In this document: one piece after another, positions 60,081 through 64,000 of the stretch
Position numbering within the stretch: position 1 is the first letter of the stretch
How the letters are laid out: each line of letters begins with the position of its first letter
Source: Desulfurivibrio alkaliphilus AHT 2
Lineage (GTDB): Bacteria > Desulfobacterota > Desulfobulbia > Desulfobulbales > Desulfurivibrionaceae
Assembly (NCBI RefSeq): GCF_000092205.1
Contig: NC_014216.1
Coordinates: forward strand, 1,240,001 to 1,304,000
DNA: 64,000 bases
Direction: 5' to 3'
The notes under the pieces: generated by a model
What the model was told of the DNA's origin: nothing
Database searches by the model: none
Seen by the model: the letters and a program-made list of their open reading frames with translations, nothing else
Program-made: the position numbers and the translations under genes

Positions 60081-60833
60081 TCACCCGGCGCAAGCTTTGC
60101 CGATCAGAGCGGCCGCCTTAGCCACCGCCTCCCGCGGTCGCTGCCCAGTATCAACCCTGACCACAACCGCTCCCCGTTGGGCCAGCATACGGCACCCATC
60201 CTCACTAATCGCCCGGGCCGATTCCACCATGGCATGAAAACGCTGCACCGCCGGGTTACGCTGCGTCAGCCGGGCGTGAATAACCTCGGTTGGCGCGGTA
60301 ACGTTGATCACCACCTTCGGCAATGGCATGAGTCGAAAATAAACCTGGCTGACCGCCGGCTCAGACCCCTGCCCCAGACTTACTCCCCGCTGGGCCAAAC
60401 CTTCGTCGAACAAGACCAGCTCCCTGCCCGGCAGGCGATCGACCGCATGGGCCAAGGCAACCTGGCGAATAAAGCTGAGCAGGCGCTCAAGCCGCAAGGC
60501 TGGATCAACTTCAGTGGAACCGGCGTTTTCCAGGCCATGGGCCAAGAATTCCGGCCAGGGCGATGCCGCCTCCCGCAAGCGCTTGTACTCCCCGCGCACC
60601 ATCTCTTTTTCATACTTGTGGCGCATCCAGCGCTGCAATCCTTGGCGGCCATAAAACCAGCTTTCAAGCCGGCGCGACAACAAACCGGCCCGTTGCTGCT
60701 CCTGTTTAACCACCAAGGGAACCCAGCGGGCAGACAAAACCGCCCGCCCCTGCCTGAGCAGAGCTTGCTGCAGGGCGCCCATAACCGTTGTCTTGCCCAC
60801 TCCGGGGGGACCGATAAGCTCAAGACGTTCCAT
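60081..60833 (-). CDS. P-loop kinase-like protein
   Basis: A 250-residue P-loop NTPase. MERLELIGPPGVGKTTVM gives a clear Walker A. ELVLFDEGLAQRGV is a Walker-B-like strand, and VINVTAPTEVIHARLTQRN resembles the lid region of nucleoside or sugar kinases. No partner domain is present. It may phosphorylate a small molecule or a sugar in the glycan pathway; the substrate is unknown. ATG 60833 starts two bases after the stop of the upstream kinase-fold gene, so they are one operon; an earlier TTG would overlap that gene. Confidence 0.7.
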   Translation of the reverse strand: MERLELIGPPGVGKTTVMGALQQALLRQGRAVLSARWVPLVVKQEQQRAGLLSRRLESWFYGRQGLQRWMRHKYEKEMVRGEYKRLREAASPWPEFLAHGLENAGSTEVDPALRLERLLSFIRQVALAHAVDRLPGRELVLFDEGLAQRGVSLGQGSEPAVSQVYFRLMPLPKVVINVTAPTEVIHARLTQRNPAVQRFHAMVESARAISEDGCRMLAQRGAVVVRVDTGQRPREAVAKAAALIGKACAG

Positions 60834-60835
60834 GC

Positions 60836-61930
60836 CTAGCCCATTTTGCAATCATGGCGAATTTTTTCTGCCGCCCCGATCAGTTTTTCCCGGCGCCGGG
60901 CGGAACTGGAACTGCTGAACTGGGGGCGAAAGGCGTGGGCAACAACCATCGCCAGAAGGGCGGGAACCCGCCACCGGGCTTGCCACTTTCTTCCTGCCAC
61001 CGCCCAAATGGCAGCCAGTTCGGCATCATAGTCACCAGCCAGATAAGCTTGGCGCAGCACGGCATTAACTTCACCGGAACCGCGCAACAGCGAGAGGGCG
61101 TCAAAAAAGAACGGCAGTGGTTGTACTCGTTCAAGGTCGATCAGAATCAGGCTGCCATCGGGCTGGACCACCACATTGCCGTTATGGCAATCTCCATGGC
61201 CGGCCAATAGCGGGCAGTCCGCCAAAAGCTCCTGTAAACCCGTCTGGTGTTCACTGAAAGCACGAGCCAGCCAAGGGGGGATTTGCCAGCGGCTCAGCTC
61301 GGCCATAACCGGGGCAAAACCAAAACGGCCCTCACACCAGGCGGCATGCTTTTGACACACACTAAGCAGTTGGCGAAAAACCGGGTCCCATTGCCTCGGT
61401 ACGGCAGCACGGATGGGACATCCAGCGACAAAATCTTCGCGCACACCGTACAGCCCCTCCAGATCCAGCCGGGCTTCTTCAATCCAGGGCACCGGATAGG
61501 AGCGGCGCAACCACTCGGCATTGCGGGTCAGCCGCGCCACCAGTTCCGGGCGGGAAGTCAAACGAAGGACGTGATCCCGGCCGGCCGCCACCAGAATAAC
61601 CCAATCCCTCCGCTGAATGAGCGTATCATAAAGGGGGGTGGCCGCTCCTGCCGGCGGCGCAATTTTATACGGACGCCCCACGAGCCGGTGCAGTAGCCAG
61701 GGAAAGTGGTCAGTGCCGGCCTCCTGCAAGCCCCGCTGGTAATCATCCGGTTGCCCTGTCGGCCCGGCGGGAGCCAAGGCCAAACCACCGCTTATGTGAT
61801 AATTTCCCGGGAGCATCAGCGGCTGCAAACGTTCCAAGGATCGCCTGACATCATTTTGCCGCCGCAGCTTCGCCAGCAGCCCGTTACCCGTCTTCATCGG
61901 CTTACCTGTTGCAAACAAGTTGGGAACCAT
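60836..61930 (-). CDS. APH-fold phosphotransferase
   Basis: A 364-residue protein with the aminoglycoside phosphotransferase/choline kinase fold. LAGHGDCHNGNVVV is the catalytic loop (Asp and Asn) and LILIDLERVQPLPF the metal-binding Asp. The N-terminal ~120 residues have no recognised domain and may bind the acceptor. In a glycan island it may phosphorylate a sugar or lipid head group, or transfer a choline-like group; antibiotic modification is less likely. The start could be 61930 or an ATG at 61897. Confidence 0.75.
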   Translation of the reverse strand: MVPNLFATGKPMKTGNGLLAKLRRQNDVRRSLERLQPLMLPGNYHISGGLALAPAGPTGQPDDYQRGLQEAGTDHFPWLLHRLVGRPYKIAPPAGAATPLYDTLIQRRDWVILVAAGRDHVLRLTSRPELVARLTRNAEWLRRSYPVPWIEEARLDLEGLYGVREDFVAGCPIRAAVPRQWDPVFRQLLSVCQKHAAWCEGRFGFAPVMAELSRWQIPPWLARAFSEHQTGLQELLADCPLLAGHGDCHNGNVVVQPDGSLILIDLERVQPLPFFFDALSLLRGSGEVNAVLRQAYLAGDYDAELAAIWAVAGRKWQARWRVPALLAMVVAHAFRPQFSSSSSARRREKLIGAAEKIRHDCKMG

Positions 61931-61946
61931 GGCAACAGCGGCAACA

Positions 61947-63038
61947 TTATTGCAACCCCATGGTTCGCAAGTAATGGGCCGCTACCTTATCACTGCGAAA
62001 TCGCTCCAGCCCTTCCTGCAACAAGCCGGCAGGGGGCGGTTCGGCCAGCACCGCCGCCATAGCTTCGCTCATGGCAAGCTCCTCGCCGATGGGCACTAAA
62101 GGCCCCAGCCGCCCCCCCAGCAGAATTTCATCGGGACCGCTGGGGCAATCGGTACAAACCACCGGCGTGCCGGCCGCCAAGGCCTCAATAACCACATTGG
62201 CCAAGCCTTCATAGCGGGAAGAAAGGACAAAAAGCGAGGCCCTGGCCAGCCAGGGGATCGGATCCTGCACGTAGCCCGGCAGGTCAACATCCTCAGCTAT
62301 GCCCAACTCCCTGGCCTCAGCTTGCAGATCGTTCCGCAACGGTCCCTCCCCCAAGATAATCAAGCGGCAAAGCCGTTGCCGGCGCAAGCGAGCAAAGGCC
62401 CGCAGCAGAGTGACAAAATCTTTCTGCGGGGTAAGTCGGCCGATACCCATCACCACCGGCGGGCCATCGCCCGCCAACCAGGGATGACCCATCGGCAAGC
62501 GGCGACGTTCGGCGATATCCGGGGTTACCGTCGGATTGTAAATCACCTCCACCTGCTCGGGATCAACGGCAAAGTTGTCAATCAGATCACTGCGCACCCC
62601 ACTGGAAACCGCAATCAACCGGTTTGCCCGTGGGTAGAGCCAGCGTGCGGAATACCTTTTAACCGGCCGCCGCAAAGTTTCGCTTAAGGTGTTGGTGACC
62701 TTAACATAGATGGGCACCTGGGAGCGTGCCAAAGCTCGGCCAACCAGAGCTATCTTGGCGGCATGATCCTTGGCGGTCAACAGGGCCCGCGGCTGGCAAC
62801 GCCGCAGATAACGGGCCACTTTCAACACCCCGTCCTGTTTACCCCGATTTCGCAGATCGACCACCTCGACCCCGTCGGGAAATTCATCCGGATAAGGCAC
62901 CTCCCCGCCCCGGGCCAGCAGCAGCTGCACCCGTACCCCCTGGGCCAGAAATTCCCGGCACAAAATCATGATCTTGCGCTCAATCCCTCCCCAGGCTTTA
63001 AGCGGGGCCAAAATGGTGAGATCCGGTGGCTGGCTCAT
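61947..63038 (-). CDS. GT4-family glycosyltransferase
   Basis: A 363-residue GT-B enzyme. The N-terminal half has PLKAWGGIERKIMILCREFL (acceptor-binding loop with Gly-Gly), and the C-terminal half VVMGIGRLTPQKDFVTLLRA, LIILGEGPLRNDL, VDLPGYVQDPIPWLARASLFV and RYEGLANVVIEALAAGTPVV. It is similar to the GT at 56177 in the last 150 residues. Its start overlaps the sulfotransferase stop as ATGA. It probably builds the glycan that the sulfotransferases modify. Confidence 0.93.
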   Translation of the reverse strand: MSQPPDLTILAPLKAWGGIERKIMILCREFLAQGVRVQLLLARGGEVPYPDEFPDGVEVVDLRNRGKQDGVLKVARYLRRCQPRALLTAKDHAAKIALVGRALARSQVPIYVKVTNTLSETLRRPVKRYSARWLYPRANRLIAVSSGVRSDLIDNFAVDPEQVEVIYNPTVTPDIAERRRLPMGHPWLAGDGPPVVMGIGRLTPQKDFVTLLRAFARLRRQRLCRLIILGEGPLRNDLQAEARELGIAEDVDLPGYVQDPIPWLARASLFVLSSRYEGLANVVIEALAAGTPVVCTDCPSGPDEILLGGRLGPLVPIGEELAMSEAMAAVLAEPPPAGLLQEGLERFRSDKVAAHYLRTMGLQ

Positions 63039-63943
63039 GCGCTCTCCTCTGGAGCAAGGTCTTCGGGTTTACCTGCATAGCCATACTTGGCCAACACCGA
63101 CTGGTAGCGGCGGCTGAACTCACGTAATTCTTCGCGCCGGGTCCAGGCGTGGGCCCGTTCGGGCCGAAAGGCGGCAGCGGCTGCCTGCAGGCTGCTTTCA
63201 TCCGCTTTACAACCGCAAAAAGCCAAGGCCCGGCGCAAGTTCGGCAACGGGTCGGCCAGCATTGCTTCATATTGCATGGTAACCGCCTGCGCCCCCAGCT
63301 GCTGCACGTGCTCCAAAGCCCGCGCAACATAAAGCTGCCAGAGCTCAAAACCGCCCTCCAACGTGCGGCACCGCACCTGGGGACCAAAACCGCGCCACTT
63401 GGGCGCCAGGGGATTCAGCCAGGACCAGTGGCGCCGCTGCTGATAGCGCTCGATGCGCCGTTCAAATTCCTGCTGGCGGCGCTGGCGCAGACTGGCAGCC
63501 ACATCAACGCCATGGCGGACGATGTGCAACACTTTGGCGTCTGGAAAAAGTTCCAGCCATAGGGGCAGGGTAAAGGTGTTACGCGGATCTTTCCAGCCCC
63601 AGGGCCCTTGCTGGCCGGGCAAGCCACCGCGCTGCAAACCGCGCTTTAACCCCAAAAAGCGCAGCGCCGCCGGCCCCCGGATAATCCCCCCCATATAGTC
63701 CAGCAACCAGGGCTTGAGCGCGTTATCGGCCAGCAACAGGTCCATGGGCTCCGGGCAATCCCAGGTGGCCGAGGCCTGCCGAAACAGCCAGGCGTTGATG
63801 GCGTTGGTAAAGGCCGCTTCCTCGTTGCGACTGGTACCCCGGCCCATGAAAAAACCGGCCTGCTGCAGCACCCGGGTCAGCAAGCTGGTGCCCGAGCGAT
63901 GCATGCCGATGATGATTACCGGGGGAGTCGTGGGTGTCTTCAT
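63035..63943 (-). CDS. PAPS-dependent sulfotransferase (Sulfotransfer_3-like)
   Basis: A 302-residue protein distinct from the three plus-strand enzymes. VIIIGMHRSGTSLLTRVLQQ is the phosphosulfate loop and KVLHIVRHGVDVAASLRQR the 3'-phosphate site, both as in the Sulfotransfer_1/3 families. WGWKDPRNTF is typical of this class. The C-terminus RYQSVLAKYGY is also common. It overlaps the downstream GT4 gene by four bases and probably an unseen upstream gene likewise, so it belongs to the minus-strand glycan operon. Confidence 0.88.
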   Translation of the reverse strand: MKTPTTPPVIIIGMHRSGTSLLTRVLQQAGFFMGRGTSRNEEAAFTNAINAWLFRQASATWDCPEPMDLLLADNALKPWLLDYMGGIIRGPAALRFLGLKRGLQRGGLPGQQGPWGWKDPRNTFTLPLWLELFPDAKVLHIVRHGVDVAASLRQRRQQEFERRIERYQQRRHWSWLNPLAPKWRGFGPQVRCRTLEGGFELWQLYVARALEHVQQLGAQAVTMQYEAMLADPLPNLRRALAFCGCKADESSLQAAAAAFRPERAHAWTRREELREFSRRYQSVLAKYGYAGKPEDLAPEESA

Positions 63944-64000
63944 GGGACGGCCCGTTCACTCTCAGCCGGCTTGCAGCGGGGGGAGAGCCCAAAAAAATCC
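63940..64000 (-). CDS. C-terminal end of an upstream gene (partial)
   Basis: On the minus strand a frame open to the window edge ends DFFGLSPRCKPAESERAVP with a TGA that overlaps the sulfotransferase ATG (ATGA). The same four-base overlap joins the next two genes of this operon, so this is probably the tail of a co-transcribed gene. Nothing can be said of its function. Confidence 0.4.
   Translation of the reverse strand, partial: DFFGLSPRCKPAESERAVP

Noticed and set aside
60836-61930. Antibiotic-resistance aminoglycoside phosphotransferase
   Set aside because: Only the generic APH catalytic loop is shared. The long unrelated N-terminus and the glycan operon context argue for a sugar or lipid substrate.

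Overview
The window reads as chromosome of a GC-rich Gram-negative bacterium. Evidence for an outer membrane is lipid A genes (lpxC, lpxK), a porin-like beta-barrel protein and LPS-type kinases and glycosyltransferases. The gene mix (ComEC, PilT, DUF362, pentapeptide and zinc-ribbon proteins, c-di-GMP hybrids, NtrC-like regulator, tRNA genes with encoded CCA) suggests Desulfobacterota, perhaps a Desulfobulbales relative. A BCCT betaine/choline transporter would suit a saline habitat. The taxonomy is inference; no 16S gene is present.

Layout. 1-9.3 kb is signalling: the end of an OmpR-type regulator, an HPt protein, a STAS protein, a tiny leader ORF overlapping a NarL-type sensor kinase plus its regulator, a DUF362 protein, and two EAL proteins with altered GGDEF motifs around an RtcB RNA ligase. 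9.4-15.2 kb is housekeeping (ABC-F ATPase, dGTPase-like HD protein, valS). 15.3-21.5 kb holds a very long membrane-anchored pentapeptide protein divergent from a class A penicillin-binding protein, then a SEC-C protein. 21.5-25.5 kb has a porin, a BCCT transporter and YqgE. 25.9-34.8 kb mixes glycogen/glucan enzymes (glgB, malQ) with ispH, ftsY, a DnaJ protein, a VTT-domain protein, tRNA-Glu and an iron-sulfur flavoprotein-like reductase. 35.2-42.8 kb has an RpoD-family sigma factor, comEC, pilT, a PHP phosphoesterase and a sigma-54 activator. 42.9-53.8 kb is mostly core metabolism and envelope: DUF948 and YtxH proteins, nadK, proC, lpxC, lpxK, rsmE, murJ, a MogA/MoaB protein and purM. tRNA-His follows.

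54-64 kb is a distinct surface-glycan island: APS kinase (cysC), four PAPS-type sulfotransferases, two GT4 glycosyltransferases, a tandem LPS-kinase-like protein, an aminoglycoside-phosphotransferase-fold protein and a P-loop kinase. The simplest reading is that CysC makes PAPS and the sulfotransferases place sulfate on an LPS or exopolysaccharide.

The most unusual signal is a dispersed family of imperfect palindromes built from arms beginning GTAA(G/A/T)CG. Four long copies (25.5, 29.2, 33.1 and 48.3 kb) share an inner core. The arms show paired, compensatory changes between copies. Short derivatives occur elsewhere, one lies in frame inside valS, and arms supply the stop codons of ispH, comEC and malQ. 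I do not recognise this family.
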